The notes below the pieces were generated by a model, which did no database searches, had not been told where the DNA came from, and saw only the letters and a list, made by a program, of their open reading frames with translations. A stretch of 64,000 bases of DNA from contig JAXCGZ010001892.1 in the NCBI GenBank assembly GCA_037179515.1, positions 50,001-114,000 on the forward strand, given 5' to 3'. Position 1 is the first letter of the stretch; the number at the start of each line of letters is the position of its first letter. Both the position numbers and the translations under genes were made by a program. Origin of the DNA: Halocaridina rubra. Its lineage: Eukaryota; Arthropoda; Malacostraca; Decapoda; Atyidae. This document shows positions 1-34,283 of this stretch, in pieces.

Positions 1-112
1 AAAAAAATGCTAATTTTGTATAGTAGTATTCTATATATATATAAATATACTTTACGTCTTTCTTCTGGTGTGATATAAATTAGCCGTAGATATAGCATAG
101 GAGGAACACCTA

Positions 113-403
113 CAGTTTAGCGGGGCATACCAATGTTGAAAACCTACCAACAGATGGCGATAGGCTCTGACTAGGGAACTGGCGGATGAACACACAACAA
201 CAATGGTGACAATAGGCATACGAAACAATTTTTAACTATCGTAACTAAAAATACTTACCTAACCTCTTAGCCAGGGGGGCTTCGTCCCCCTCCCCGGGAC
301 CCCCATCTTAATATCCTAACTAAAAATACTTACCCAACCTTCAGTCGAACTACTTCCCTGAGTGGAGGGATGAGGTCATTGAGCGGCATGCCCCGCTAAA
401 CTG
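113..403. mobile_element. MITE with 19-bp TIRs and TA target duplication
   Basis: Left end CAGTTTAGCGGGGCATACC (113-131) and right end, reverse complemented, CAGTTTAGCGGGGCATGCC (403-385) match at 18 of 19 positions. Both ends are flanked by TA (111-112, 404-405). CAG...CTG ends with a TA duplication are typical of the Tc1/mariner/pogo superfamily. 291 bp, no coding capacity. Inside, a segment of about 24 bp (TAACTAAAAATACTTACC...) occurs twice (near 240 and 318). Confidence 0.85.
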
Positions 404-2295
404 TAAACTACCCACATAGGAAGTTGCATCCTTTTCTTAGATTTCCATGAAGCACACCAACCAAGAAATTACCCATAAAACATGAATAGATTGATGGATA
501 GGCAAGTGAGAGAGAAGTCAAGAGTATATCTAAATTCGCTGGTGCAACCATTAGAAAGAGGTAAAAGCATTATTAGGTAGGAATGGATGACTTTCTTTAC
601 ATCAAAGAATTCAGATAAGTCTTCATGCCTTAATGAATCACTTAAAGAAAAAAAATAAACGGTAAAAAATATTAATGATAAATCAACCACAAGGTACTTG
701 ATGGGATTCATAACTGAAAATGTTATCAATAAACTTACTGGCTTGTCTCATGTCCCATTTCTTTCAAGCAGTTACTCTCACAAACATTTAAAGCACTAAC
801 AGTGTCACTCTCTGGTCCTCTACTGATATGTACACCATAAACTAATATTTCATCTTTAGACATAAGATATAGTGACTTTTAATGCCTTGGAATAAATACA
901 GTACGACTTACCGTCATAAGGGGTCTTCATCCTCGTCATTTATCAAGTAAAAACACATTTTGATATAGGGCAGGAACTTATATTGACATGCAGTGTTAGA
1001 AAACAAAACTCTGTTACCTCTCGTAGATTCATTTTTGCAGCACTATGCATAGCAGAGATACACCGTCATATGTGAAAGCCATGCTAATAATTATATCAAG
1101 CAAACACCCACTTTTGCGGTACTACTTAAAACAGCTTGAATAATGAGTTGAAGTAATTTAAAATTTATATAAGAGAAAAATATTTCTTCAAAATTGTAAA
1201 TTCAAGGATCAAAATAGAGGCAACAGATTGGTCCATCGCATTACATAGTTCGATGACAGACAAAGCAGTAACCACTAATGTTACTGTATGACTTTATATA
1301 ACAATCGAAGTAGATCTAAATTGAACTGTGCATCTGTCAGTTTAAAAAACCTTCCTGCAGTCACCCCTACATCAATGTCCTATACACATTTATTTAGATG
1401 GGGAGGTTCATGGCCTAGTAACTGTCTTGGAGACATTGTGAAAACCAAGCATTCTGATCATTCTGATGTAAGGATACAGGATAGAAATTTGTTGGGAAAG
1501 ATATAACTTAGCGTATTGCTTTTATGGAGCTCTTAGTCATGTAAAAAGGTTGGTTAGGGAGGAATAAGGAAAGTACTCCAGATCTATGGGACAGAATGAA
1601 ATTTCATGGATGAAAAGAAGAATAAGATATGTACATGACCTGTTTGAGATAAATTCGGGTCATAAAAAGGATGAATAATTACTAATCTTTATAGGATGGA
1701 GGAAGATAAAAGTGAGCATGTGCCAAAGAGCTCTCAATCTGTAGGTCCATTAGTTCATCCTCCTCCTACCTTTTTTTTTAGCTCATTCTATTCAGGAGTG
1801 CGAAGCAGTGCATCTATGTTTCTGGTCAACCTTTCTGAATATTATATCTCTTTAAAATAATATCAGCTGTTGAGACTCTACTACAATGCGTTTACATAAA
1901 AAACTATATTAGTAGGGCGAATGCATCTCACAGCAATGATAGAACCAATAAGGAACCCTTTCTCAGGGTAACCAACAAGGGACTTTCCCCTTATACAGCA
2001 ACTTACCCTCATTTGAAGGATGTGAAACCACAATTACTCCAAACTGTGGCTTGTCCTTTGTTATGGTTTCCATCCTCCTGGGTTTAACACGAAAATCCTA
2101 AGATGTCCTCTATCTTGCTTAGATTTGTACATTTCCTCTTTAATGACTCTACTAGGATGTGCAAAAGTTTTATAACAAATCTCACGCTATATAATAATTC
2201 CATCCTTCATCAGTTACAAAATACCAACTTCGAAAGGCAGGACTTTTTTAATATCAGTACTTACACTAATAAATATCCAATGTAACATGAGTGTA
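404..2295. other. Unassigned AT-rich sequence
   Basis: No gene, RNA or repeat recognised. The open frames here are short (up to 86 codons), show no family features and are consistent with chance. Confidence 0.6.
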
Positions 2296-2296
2296 A

Positions 2297-2482
2297 TGCA
2301 GTATTACCCTCTAATATTCATCACACATCTTTTATTATCCCTTCACATCTGACAAGTCATTACACTCTCCATCTCTGTTTCTCTTTACTTTATGTATTCT
2401 TCGTGCCCAGGCTCGATGAGGGCTGTGTTATTTTGTACTTTTTTTTGGCCCGTCCTGGTGTCTTTAAAAAAAAAAAAAAAAT
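2297..2482 (+). repeat. Dispersed repeat family B, copy 1
   Basis: Shares the core CTTCACATCTGACAAGTCAT, CCATCTCTGTTTCTCTT and a GGCCCGTCCTGGTGTC segment followed by an A-run with at least six other places in this window. The A-rich 3' end suggests a retroposed (SINE or LINE 3' UTR) sequence; no RNA polymerase III box was recognised. Confidence 0.75.
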
Positions 2483-2502
2483 TGATCTGTTTTCTATGCC
2501 TA

Positions 2503-2656
2503 CAGCTACACTGAATATTCTTGGATATTCATTACGCATCTTTTGTTATCCCTTCACATCTGACAAGTCATTACACTCTCCATCTCTGTTTCTCTTTGTG
2601 TATTCTTCGTGCCCAGGACCGATGAAAAAAAAAATATTATTATTATTATTATTAAC
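2503..2656 (+). repeat. Dispersed repeat family B, copy 2, with (ATT)n tail
   Basis: Second tandem-like copy directly after copy 1, same orientation, ending GCCCAGGACCGATG then an A-run and (ATT)n. It lacks the GGCCCGTCC segment, so its 3' end differs from copy 1. Confidence 0.75.
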
Positions 2657-5600
2657 TGGGAAACCCGTGTCAGAAATAGGAAATTGGCAAAATATTTGAG
2701 AAGGAGCAGAACCTTTGAAACTAATAGCTGCAGGAGAGTTGAAAGGGAAGACAAGACAGAGAGAAGCAGCAACAACCAAGGTCTTTTCTGCCATCTATTA
2801 TTTCCTGTTCTCGACTCCAAAAGTTCATTACCGCAAAGATCTATCTTCAATCCTTGAGGTACTTATGGCCACAGCATAAGAAAGATATTTTTAAGAGCAA
2901 TATGTACAGTACTTTATTAGGGTATTCTGCACCCTCTCAAAAGTACCTACCATTGACATAATTGCGGAATGATATATAAATGAGAACGACAGTCTGGATT
3001 TTCTAATTGCACTGCAACAGATTTTATGTGCAGTTCCTTAAGGAACAGACAACTGATATAAAATACAAATAAAATCATTTATACAGTAATATCAAAAAGC
3101 TCACTTTTGTAAACAACATTTTAGACTTTAGAAATTTATTATAAATGTTTGCATGTAATATTACATATTGAAATCAACATTGAGTATACCTACAAAATAA
3201 ATATTTTGCAAAGTGATATTTCATGAAAACTCTTCAACAGCTAATATTGAAATATTATATATCAAAGAAGCATTAGCAGTAAATAAAAATAATAATTCTT
3301 TACAATAATAATGAAGTAATCCATACACTCTTGGTAGTCCTTAATGAACAATAAATACTGAACAATATTTACAATATCATATTTTCTGTCTCTAGTTTAC
3401 TTCTCCTTTGTATGAACTCAACAACTTTGAGGTAAAGCATTTTGAGATTATTCTCTGCACGTAAACCACTTGCTGCAAGTGGGGTGCATCAGCTGCAATT
3501 CAATTTTGCTGCCTTGTGCAGAGATTACCAAATCCATGGCAAGATACATACCTACCATAGTTCAAGATCTCCTTAACATCTGTTGAAAAACATATCCCCC
3601 CAAAGAAGAGCTCAACAATAAAGAGAAGTTATGCACTCCAAACTTTACATTTTTTGTTGTTTTACCAATCCCAATGAGCTCACATTCAAATATTACTACA
3701 CGAACAATGTTCACACATCTGGAGCATACTGTAAATCAAATAATTTTGTCTTTTTTAACTCATAAATACTACAAGCAGCAAATGACGCATTTCAAAAAGT
3801 CTCTCTTGTATGCCAGTGAAGAAAATTTACTGTGCTGCCTTTGTGTACCTAGTTTTCTATTTAAAAACTGACTAGATTAAGCATAAATATATATAATGCT
3901 TTTCTCTACTTCATGATGCTATTAAACTGCAGCTTTATACTTTACAGTAGAATCCATAAGACACTTTTCTTACATATGATAAGAGGCCCTTGCTACTAGC
4001 AACTTTGAAACCACATCTATGAGACGGAAAGTCTTCTTATCGCTCAAGATATGCAATAAAACCTGAGTGCTTGTACCTTCATTTTAATCTGCTTCACACA
4101 AGCCTCTAATAAAAAAAAAAATATCAATATAGGAATGGACTTAAATTTTATACTATTCATGAAGAAATTATAAAGACAGACTCATAACTGATAAGAGCGT
4201 TTACATGATCCTGAAAGGTAAAGCTTTAAGATAACCACAAGGGAGGACAGAGTTTCATTTCATGCCTTCATATATTCACGTATGCAACAGTAACTAGAGG
4301 TCAAATTTGCAGCCTTGTACCTTTACCGTCCATAACATACAACAATACATACGATACATTTCTGCCTACACGTGGAAAGATTATTGATTAAAGTAATGAT
4401 GACTGTTAGATAGGAAAATCTGCCTTCATTAGAGACAATACCCTAAAAATGTGATCTTAGGGACCAGACATCAATGTTACAGAGACACAGAGATGAGAAT
4501 AACATGATTTATGATAAAAGCTGCTGCTAAATATAATATACAATAAACTACTCCCACGAATTTACAAATCCCAAAACACTCCATTCTTGGTTCCAGTTCT
4601 TGCACTATTATACCCTACTTCTAATATTTCTTGTCTGGATAAATATACGAGAAAAGTCTTGAGCCTTCATCATACACACCACAACATTTCTGAGAAAATG
4701 ACAGACTATAAAAAAAAAAAAGTCATCTTCATAATTAGAGAGAAATTGAAGATTGACAGTTATAATACCATTTACTACATTACTGAGCGCTAACTTTAAT
4801 AATAAAGATATACAAATTTAAATATTCTAAAAGATCGAAAATTACCAATTAAACTGGTTTCCGAATAATAATTATGACATAATCCTGCATCTCCATTAGT
4901 CAAGTATTTCAAAATGTATACAATACGAATTGTGTGTACAGTAAAAGATTTACTTTACTTTGCATCCCTTCTTTTGATTGTGGTTAACTGACGAAATTTT
5001 GAATAGAGCAATATAAATAAAAAGATGTGAATGCAGAAAAAAATTAATATTTAGGGAGTGAATACTGAATATCTAAATTCTGAAGACCCTGAATTAATAT
5101 AATAGAACAACTATCACAGCAATGAATAAAATAGAAAAAAAAAAAAAAAAATTAGGCAAAGCAAAGAGCACGGCAACCTCCCGAATAATAGTATTTACTA
5201 TTTACTAATAGTATTTAGTGGTGCAAACGGGAAAAGTCTCTGATTGTAAATGCCAACATATAAAAAGAAGTACAATACAAAGAGAAACCCAATATCTAGA
5301 GCTCTAGATTAAAATGAAGGATAATGGGTAGACTATAATATTTTAATCGTTTTCACAAAGTATATGATCTATACGCACTTCCTTGACCACCGTGTACATA
5401 GTCGAGTATCATAAAGGACACAATACCCAAACTCAGAAAAGGTTCGATCATGTATCATCTTTTTGAAAAGTATATGAAAGATCCTTTCCATAACCATAAA
5501 TTATTATTATAATCATTATCATTTTTCCTACTCTCAACGGGAGAGGAAAAAAATGTTTTGTGGGACAAAAGAGTGTGATCTGGAACATGAAACCTGAAAA

Positions 5601-5868
5601 TTTTCTTGTAAATGTCTTATTTTGGAGCCCTTGAGCATAAGAAACTGCAAATACATATGCACCTGTATTACTCCCCCACTAGAGGAAATGATGATTATCC
5701 CATTTTTTTCTCTCTCAAGTGTACTAAAAACTAACTCGCATCTCTCTCTGAGTATACAATCTATTCCGTACTACACGTCTAATTTATATGTGAATATGTT
5801 ATATAAACCAGTCAGCGCACAACTTATTCAAGACTTATTTTCTACTGTTGACCCATGAATACACATTC
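2657..5868. other. AT-rich unassigned sequence, may contain the GPAT 3' UTR
   Basis: Just downstream of the GPAT stop (minus strand). Free of recognised transposons and of long microsatellites apart from short A-runs. Part of it may be a 3' UTR, but I cannot place a poly(A) site. Confidence 0.4.
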
Positions 5869-22901
<17,033 letters not shown>

Positions 22902-22919
22902 GTTATTTTGCCTCACTTA

Positions 22920-24180
22920 CAGATAAGTGGCTATTTTTAATTCCACTTTCTAAATTGTCTCTCTACTATTAACAAGCCATTGCTGGATGTTATCAGTATG
23001 CCTCGATCTTTAAAACACTGCCTAAAAATGAAGCGTAAAAAATAAAGATTTTATGAAACACAACAATCGTTGATGAATGACTTCCAATGTGCAAATCCCA
23101 TTAGAAATGTCGAGGAAAAAGGCATTAACCTCAACTTTTTCTAATTCAGGATAAATTTACAACTTTTCAAGTACTGTATATGAATTGAGTATGGTAATGA
23201 GAACCATAATTTTCAGAATGCATGGAACTTTTAGGATGAAATGACCTAAACAATGACAATAACACAGAAAAATATGTATCTACTTTAAAGAAAATCTTAC
23301 ATACATAGACCCACACTTACATAAGGGATCCTTACAGCATTTTGATATTTCTAGTATACACAAATTCTGCTGTAATTTTAATAGTTTTTATTTGTCTCTA
23401 CTCCATATAAATTCTTTATTCTGGTATTGCAAAGGGTATAATAAAAAAAGTTTCCACTTAAGTACAATTTTACAGAACAATTCACCTGCTCAAGCTAAGA
23501 TCCATCTGTATTCTAATATCAACATTATTAAAATAAATTTCATTAGAAGCAATAGTACATTAAAATACAATTAACATTATTTATTATTTTCGACGGCTCA
23601 AAGTCATACCTAAATACCTACAATAAAACTGACAGATGAAATATTGTGAAAGCACTTTCACATACAAAAGTTCTGGCCTGACAAAATTTGGGAATTTTTT
23701 AACAAGTACATACAAAGCTAGCATTTGGCGTTTTGAATACAGCTCAACTATTATGTCTGTACAAGTTACAACAATCTCAGCAAAATTATTCAGCAATATA
23801 TGCTGCCTGATATACTGTACAGATTATGAATGTTCCTAATCATTGAAACTTAAAGGCTTTTGTAATCATTTGTGGCTGGTTAACTAACAAAACCCACGAG
23901 TCCTCTTTTCCAGAATCTAAGGAACAAGACGATACATTGTATGCTCAGTTCTCATGTTCAGCTTTTAGTTTCTTAAAACAACAGATTTCATACTACTTCT
24001 CTTGCCTAGGAGCCACATGTGTAAAAAATGGAAAGACTAGAGATATTCTTTGTGTGGTAGCCTCTGTCAATTCTGATGGCTTAATAAGTAAGCCATTAGT
24101 ATTAGATCTTAAAGGTTTATCTTAGGCCTATGGCAGAACAGCGTAATCATGAGACTGGGATTCAATGTGAGCAAGGAATG
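22920..24180. other. Sequence upstream of the GPAT start exon
   Basis: AT-rich, no repeat recognised. It could hold a promoter or a 5' UTR intron. No clear TATA/initiator pair was found immediately above the ATG. Confidence 0.4.
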
Positions 24181-24183
24181 TCC

Positions 24184-27230
<3,047 letters not shown>

Positions 27231-27236
27231 AATCAC

Positions 27237-27497
27237 GTGACCTAAGGCACAGTCAGATGAAAATTGGGTTTATAATGTATACGTTAAAGCTAAAAATGAA
27301 GTTAAAACATACTGCTTAGTATGTAGGTCTGAATCATTGTCACAAATAAATATCAAGAAGAGAGGAGATTACGGCAAACAAACTATTGATCGTGATATCA
27401 TAATCATGATTCTGATAACAATTCAATGTCTACAAACATCATTTCTTATAACAAACGTTTTAAGATGGCAAAGACATGGATGGTTCTGAACATTTGG
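27237..27497 (+). pseudogene. Possible BED/TTF-type zinc finger remnant
   Basis: An 83-codon stretch without stops reads NWVYNVYVKAKNEVKTYCLV, then CRSESLSQIN. A Trp followed by Tyr-Cys-x2-Cys is the pattern of the first half of BED or TTF-type fingers found in hAT-like transposases. No initiator ATG fits and the expected His is not seen at the usual place. Weak. Confidence 0.2.
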
Positions 27498-28524
27498 GTA
27501 ATGTTGTCTCAAATATTTGCACAGCTGACATGGAAGTTTATGACTTGAATTTGCAACAAATTTACCAATGGAGTATTACGCTCCTTCCTGTGGTACTAAT
27601 AACCAGTCAAAATGTAATAACAAATAAATAAACAAATAGTCTAAAGAGATTTACCAATGTTTCCATGAGATCTGGAATATATTCTATTACTCAAGGAATG
27701 TGTTATACTTTTTGGTTTAATAAAGTAGGCAAGTGGATTGTCCATAAAAAATACATGTTTGTCCTTTTCTTTCAGGATAAGGTGTAAAGAACTGACCTTG
27801 CTAAGGATCAAATTTAGCTATTTCACTTAAAACAAGAAGGACTTCTATTTTACATTTAAATTACAAGATTATTTTTACTTTCTCTGCTTAGAAAGCTGTA
27901 ACTGTGCAACTCTATACATAAAAATGGTTAGTTATACTGAATTCTCTGATAGCAGACTCTAGATTCTTTCGGTAGAGTAGTAGACATTTTGTGACCATTC
28001 AAAGGAGCGTGCCTATTCACAAATACATATGCGCTCGTAGATCACACTAGATGACATCATGTTGGAAAATATTTGAATTCAATTTTGAGTAGTTTTCTTA
28101 CAATACAAAGAGGTAAAAATCATGTGTCTCAGCATGAAACGATCCGAGATATATTAAGAAACAATGGAAACTTCTAAGAAGTGCTTCGGGATGGCATGTA
28201 AAATGCATTTCTGAATCCAGACATGCCTACAAAAACCATTTACCTAATACAAATCTCTTCCTTTCCAAATTTACTATTCTTATTCTTATCATTATTGCTG
28301 TTAAAGTTGCTATATTCATATCATTATTTCTATTATTACTGTATTATGAAAATAGTAATCCCAGAAATAAAAAAAAATCCAGATATTTATTAAAGATGGA
28401 GAAGCTGAGTTTCGGGGTGTTCAAACATTACACAGAAACCTTCCTCTCTTAAATGTGGCTAACAACCTTCAAGATATATTCTCATATCAAGAAGTTTACG
28501 AGGGAACACAGCCAATAAGGCTTT

Positions 28525-29007
28525 TTGTGTTTTTACTCTTCCAGTCACAATGCAATACATACTTGGACACTAGTTTTACATTACTGGGCACATGCATTCA
28601 TAGTAGCCAGCCATTTTTTGTTACTACACCAACAAATTAATCCCCCACAGCTGATTCAGGGTTCCTTTTTCTGCCAAATTCCCACATTCTTTGGCAATTA
28701 CAACAGAACTAATCCATGGTCATCACTGAAGATAAATAAACATGTAAGACACACTGAAAACAATTTAGATGATTCAATATGGGCGATAAGAAGTGTCATA
28801 TGGGAAAAAGGTGTTATTGAACGACCGATACTGACGCTATTCCTCGAATACGAAACTGTTTTCGCCAAATATCCTAACCTGGTCAAAAACGATTTTACGT
28901 CACCTGTAAATCTGAAAAAACTGACACCAGTATTGAAATACAGTACGTGTAAACAACCACACATGCCAACTACACTCAAAATATTCAAATCTCTTCCTGA
29001 AAGATAA
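28525..29007 (+). other. Unclassified open frame, 160 codons
   Basis: The longest open frame here that is neither repeat nor GPAT. It contains IWAIRSVIWEKGVIERPILT and NLVKNDFTSPVNLKK. No domain, signal or splice context recognised; a minus-strand frame also stays open across 28698-29012. Probably chance, possibly an old mobile-element remnant. Confidence 0.15.
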
Positions 29008-29900
29008 AACAAATATAAGGAGGCCTTCTTCTCACATCATACGAGAAGCAGATAGAGGGTACACACTAAGATTAGGGAGGAAAGAGGGCCTTTAATTACT
29101 ATTTTACTCCTTGAGATAACGTCATCCGCAAGTCATACCCCCTCTTAAGATATCACACCACTCGTGGTAACAGAACCTAGGATTATCACTGTCTTATCTG
29201 GCACAAGGTGTATTGCCCTCTTGCTGACCACTGTAGCCTCTAAACATGATAAAATGTAAATGAGCCCTCTGATTTACTTGATAATGTTTCACTGATAGCA
29301 AAAAAAAAAGTTACGGCATTACTGTGGAAGCTCTCAAGTCATAGTAATGTTAAAGCAAGTCACTTAGTTCAAGAGGTCAAAGGGTTGAAGGTTTCTGAAC
29401 AATAGTTTGTATATGTTATTATGAAGAATCCGAGACATAAAAGACCCTGCTACTTGTAACTGAGGGTTCCAGTTCGAAATTGCTAAAAGTTGTCCTAAGG
29501 ACATTATTACATGGGTTAAGAGAAAGGATTCCAAAAGGACAGAGACAGGCATGTCTATTCTAAAGCTTGAACTCAGAAAGAACTTATTCTACCCATGGTT
29601 TGCTATTTCCAAATGCATACTCATCGTACTAGCTCAATTAATAGTAACCAGCACACATAAGAGTACATTACTGTTCCTTGCACATTCTTGAAGAAATGGA
29701 TGACCGAATATTTTGCCATGGTGAGAAGTGGACTCTTAAGTCAGGTCATTTGGTATAGCAGACCCAAAAACTTTGACATATAAAACCACGAAAGCTCATG
29801 AAAGTGTGGGTAAAAAGGTCATTCTAGAATTTAAGAACTGGGTTGATGTATTATAGTCTGTTTACATGTTAAAACCATCTAGCGATCTGCTCTGACTTGA

Positions 29901-30039
29901 GCGCTATTCAAGCGGTAGCGTCCGCGACTCTGAGGCTTCAGGTCGAGGGTTCGTGCCCCGTTACAGTCTGAGGTTAGCAAGGGCATGCACTCAGGGTAAC
30001 GATTACATTTGCAAAACCAAGTCCTTCGCAAGAACAAGC
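29901..30039 (+). mobile_element. tRNA-derived SINE (family A), copy 1, 3'-shortened
   Basis: Contains AAGCGGTAGCGTCCGCGACT, GGTCGAGGGTTCGTGCCCCG (B-box-like) and GCATGCACTCAGGGTAACGA. It is bounded by the 12-bp duplication GCTCTGACTTGA at 29889-29900 and 30040-30051, so the element ends early after TCCTTCGCAAGAAC. Confidence 0.85.
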
Positions 30040-30430
30040 GCTCTGACTTGAAGTGCCTGAGACGAATTCTGGTTAAGGCCACAAAGAAAAAATGAACCAT
30101 TGATTGGGTCCTTGAAAGAACAGCCACAGCAACAGATGATCAGAGGTAACATAGTAACACCAACCCAACCTTGTGTGTCCTCTGCTTGTTGCACCTGACA
30201 ACACCATACATATTTCTTCTGAGGTGATAAGGGACGAGGGGCGGGTTAAGGACGAGGATCTTACGTAAACTAATCCCATCAAACATCTCTCTAGTTTTTT
30301 CTACTCCATGAATCTCGTTGCCATTATCATTCATGTTGATATATAGACACAGTGACCCATGTCTTACTTTTTAATGTCTATGTTATTTTTACCTGAGGTA
30401 AAATATGTATGTTATAGCTCTTGACTGGCA

Positions 30431-30431
<1 letters not shown>

Positions 30432-30483
<52 letters not shown>
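30432..30483. repeat. (ATT)n microsatellite
   Basis: About 52 bp of ATT. Confidence 0.95.
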
Positions 30484-30484
<1 letters not shown>

Positions 30485-30578
30485 GATTATTAAGTATATA
30501 CTTAACTCATTTTATGAAAAAATACAAATAAGGAAAAGTATTACGTATTTATCTTTCAAGGACTGTACATCAACTAAA

Positions 30579-30713
<135 letters not shown>

Positions 30714-30964
30714 CACATATAACAAGAATGGCTTCCAGCCATGATATGAAGTTACACTACACTCGTGGCTTGTCTCTTCTCCTAAGGCTGCGATTTCCTT
30801 GAAGGAAAAAAGAAGGAAAAAAAAAATAAACATCCAATACATATATTTGAAATACCTCGAGTGTTTATACTGAGAAACGGTAGCTGGTTGAATCAAGATA
30901 TAACTTTACGAAAAGTCTGACTAACAAAAGGGTCCACACACACACACACAAGAAAACGTCTTTG

Positions 30965-31147
30965 CAGGAAGTAAGGAAGTGCATATTTTCGTGTAGGAAT
31001 AGTTTATGACTGGAATTCGCTAAGAGAGGAAGTAGTTAATGTAACTGCATTTATAGGTTCAGGGACAAATATGGTAAGCCTCATTAAGTATAAAAATGGA
31101 AAAGCTCAGCGGACGGGGAGTTACGAGCAAGGGCTCTTTCCCGTAAG

Positions 31148-31149
<2 letters not shown>
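30965..31149 (+). pseudogene. CR1/Jockey-like LINE 3' end, copy i
   Basis: Plus strand reads (broken) FYDWNSLREEVVNVTAFIGS, matching VVDNWNWLSEEVVNAISIHS of the better copy at 60.3 kb, and the 3' signature GGGGAGTTACGAGCAAGGGC / CTCTTTCCCGTAAGCACG. A (GA)n tract follows in place of the usual CACAATTAGGTAA end. Confidence 0.75.

Positions 31150-31230
<81 letters not shown>
31150..31230. repeat. (GA)n microsatellite
   Basis: About 80 bp of pure GA directly attached to the LINE 3' end. Confidence 0.98.
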
Positions 31231-31233
<3 letters not shown>

Positions 31234-31440
31234 CGATTTGAAAGTCAACAGAGGAAAAACTTGCGACGGAAAGAAATAGCGAATAACGTGGATAAACAAG
31301 CATGAAAGTGCGTAGGGGAAAAAAAAAAAACAATAGAGGAGAAGAAAAAAGAAAAGAAAAATAGAACTTTCACTTCGAAAGACTTTCTCTGGGAAGGGAA
31401 ATGACCTTAGTCATCACCACTTACGAAGAACTTAATGTGC

Positions 31441-31537
31441 CTCTCTCTCTCTCTCTCTCTGAGATAAAAATTGGAACATGAAGTGGGCAGTGAAGATAGG
31501 AATGATTGACATCTCACGTTCAAAACACATATCAGAC

Positions 31538-31607
<70 letters not shown>

Positions 31608-31676
31608 CATGTAACTAAAATCAATAAAGCTCTCTTCCTTTACCCATAGTCAGTCACACATCACTGCTTACATCCA

Positions 31677-31739
<63 letters not shown>
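31441..31739. repeat. Three (GA)n/(CT)n tracts
   Basis: (CT)10 at 31441-31460, (GA)n at 31540-31604 and (GA)n at 31679-31739, separated by 60-80 bp of unique sequence. Confidence 0.97.
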
Positions 31740-31742
<3 letters not shown>

Positions 31743-31984
31743 GTAGGCAATAATAGGTGTAAGAAACCACATAGAATTTTTTTGTTCATAACTCGCTACT
31801 GTATCCAAGATATCTCGAGATCACTTTATAAAAATAACAAATAAATCACCAAAAATGGCAGTTTGGTGTATCAAATAAAAGAAAAACTAAAGCATTAGGT
31901 CACGTTGAATACTTGTATTTAATTCAGCATCTATACCAAACGTTGTCTGGTCGGGGATTTAAATACATCTGCTCTGAACGAGCA

Positions 31985-32150
31985 TTTTTTTTAATTTATT
32001 TTTTCGATGGGATAGGATAGGGCGGGGGAAAGGGGAGGGGATTAAGGATATAAGGGAAATGGAGGGAAAAGCTCGAACATTAAATAAAGTGAGAGATAAA
32101 TAATAGTGCTAAGTTTTGATCTGGAATTCAGATTCTAGTGGACGAGCCTC
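31985..32150 (+). repeat. Dispersed repeat family C, copy 1
   Basis: GGGATAGGATAGG...GGGGAGGGGATTAAGGATA, ending GTGCTAAGTTTTGATCTGGA; shares about 160 bp with 44830-44995, same orientation. G-rich in the first half. Function unknown. Confidence 0.8.
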
Positions 32151-32357
32151 AGGGTCAAGGCAAAAGCATAACTTGAAGAAATCAAGAACCTCGAGTTACC
32201 GGTTTCTATAGCTTTCTACCGAAAAATTACTAAAAAGCATCGTACAATTTTACTTAAAGTATCGTGCAGTCTTATATAAGGCTTCCATTTATTATTTTTG
32301 GTCAGAAGTCACCAGGAAGCCTGCAATGAACACGTATTCGCACATCAGTTACAGCAG

Positions 32358-32460
<103 letters not shown>

Positions 32461-32529
32461 ATAGCACGCACACACCCACTTAAGACCCGTTCAAGGTCAA
32501 CAAGTTTCTCACACAACTAATTGCATGGA

Positions 32530-33770
32530 AGTAAGAATAACAACACAGGATATGCACGCGCAGCCTACAATATATATATCAGGTGATCTGTGATTCAAGT
32601 ACTCAAAACATTTAATACAATTTTTTTTTTTAAGTTAGTGAATTGTTTATGAATAATAAAAATAATAATAAATATAATAATAATAATGGTAGTTGCAGAA
32701 TTAATTTAAAATATGGAAGGTTTAAGCAATTTCCCATATCGGCAACCTGTTCCGAGCTAGGACGAGATAGTTCCTTTAATTTCTCAGTGGTTCAAATTCA
32801 AATAAAACATCTATAGTGACACATAGTTAATGTCTTGTGAGTCGGCAAGAAATTATATACAGTGTGTTATATATTCATAAATGAAGCACATACAAAATTT
32901 TCACTATTAATAGTATACACATAGAACATAACAATGAGGCTATTACATGTGTGATAGTGAATCACCATGAGCAGGTTTCGCAATCAAAAGTCACTGATTG
33001 ACTGTCCTCTTCTAGGTTCATGAATTTACACCCAGGACACTCGTGCCTCTAGTCATAATATAAAATTTCCAAATATCCAAATTATAGTTACTTTTAAACC
33101 CTCGTTTTATTGTTTCAGCACAGTATTCACACTTTACGAACGGCAAATTCAGTTTTTACGATGTTGTAGTAGCAAATGATATTAAGTATCTACAATATGA
33201 GGATGTAGTTATCTAGACCAATTAAGCCACATGCCAATGCAAAGGAGCTGTACGTGTCCAACCATTTGTTTTAAAAACTTTCCACAGCTGATGTGACCAG
33301 CGGTCAGTCACCTCTGAGCCTTCTCGGGAGGAAGAAGCGAGGCTAGGCTACTTCTAGTCATAGACGGCCATTTAGACCGATTAAATATTAGCAAGGCTAG
33401 TCTATAGCAGTAACAATACAAAACAATAATATTTTTTAATACTAAGAGGATTCTTATCGTTTAAAAAAAATATATATATATTCCGATTCCTAATACGTAT
33501 CGAGTTATATAATAATCTAAGGCGGTTTTCACAGATTAATAATAAATTGGATAGTTCAGTATATTTATTTATATAAATATATTTCAAACTAGAATGAAAA
33601 TAGCTGGGACATTTAGACATTAGTAATGGATGCATTTGTGAAAGTCAGTTTCATGATTACTACACATAAAAAGTAATTATGTGAGTAAAAGTTCTTTTTA
33701 TCTTGGTCAATATAACGCTCTGCTGAAACAGGGTGAAAGTTCAATACAAATATAGTAATGTACCGACCGG
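32530..33770. other. Unassigned sequence
   Basis: AT-rich, short (AAT)n at 32655-32690, otherwise nothing recognised. Confidence 0.5.
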
Positions 33771-33773
33771 TGA

Positions 33774-33946
<173 letters not shown>

Positions 33947-34216
33947 TAATTCAGATGTCTAATTCTCATTCTAAATATACCAGAGAAACAGGAGAACTAT
34001 ATGTGTGCATGCATCGATACAGTACCCATGTAATATTAAGTATTGTTAACGATGTACATAAAATCAATATGTAACCAAAGAATCAATAGGCCTACAGGTT
34101 AATAGCAAGAGGGAGAGACAATTGTCATCTATGTTCAATAAAGAGGCCTAACATGACGGCAGCCATGACTATCAAAATCGTTAATTTATTTGGTAAGGGG
34201 TCTCTGTCAATATACA

Positions 34217-34218
<2 letters not shown>

Positions 34219-34282
<64 letters not shown>
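34219..34282. repeat. (GA)n with G-run
   Basis: (GA)n ending in a run of 11 G. Confidence 0.97.
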
Positions 34283-34283
<1 letters not shown>

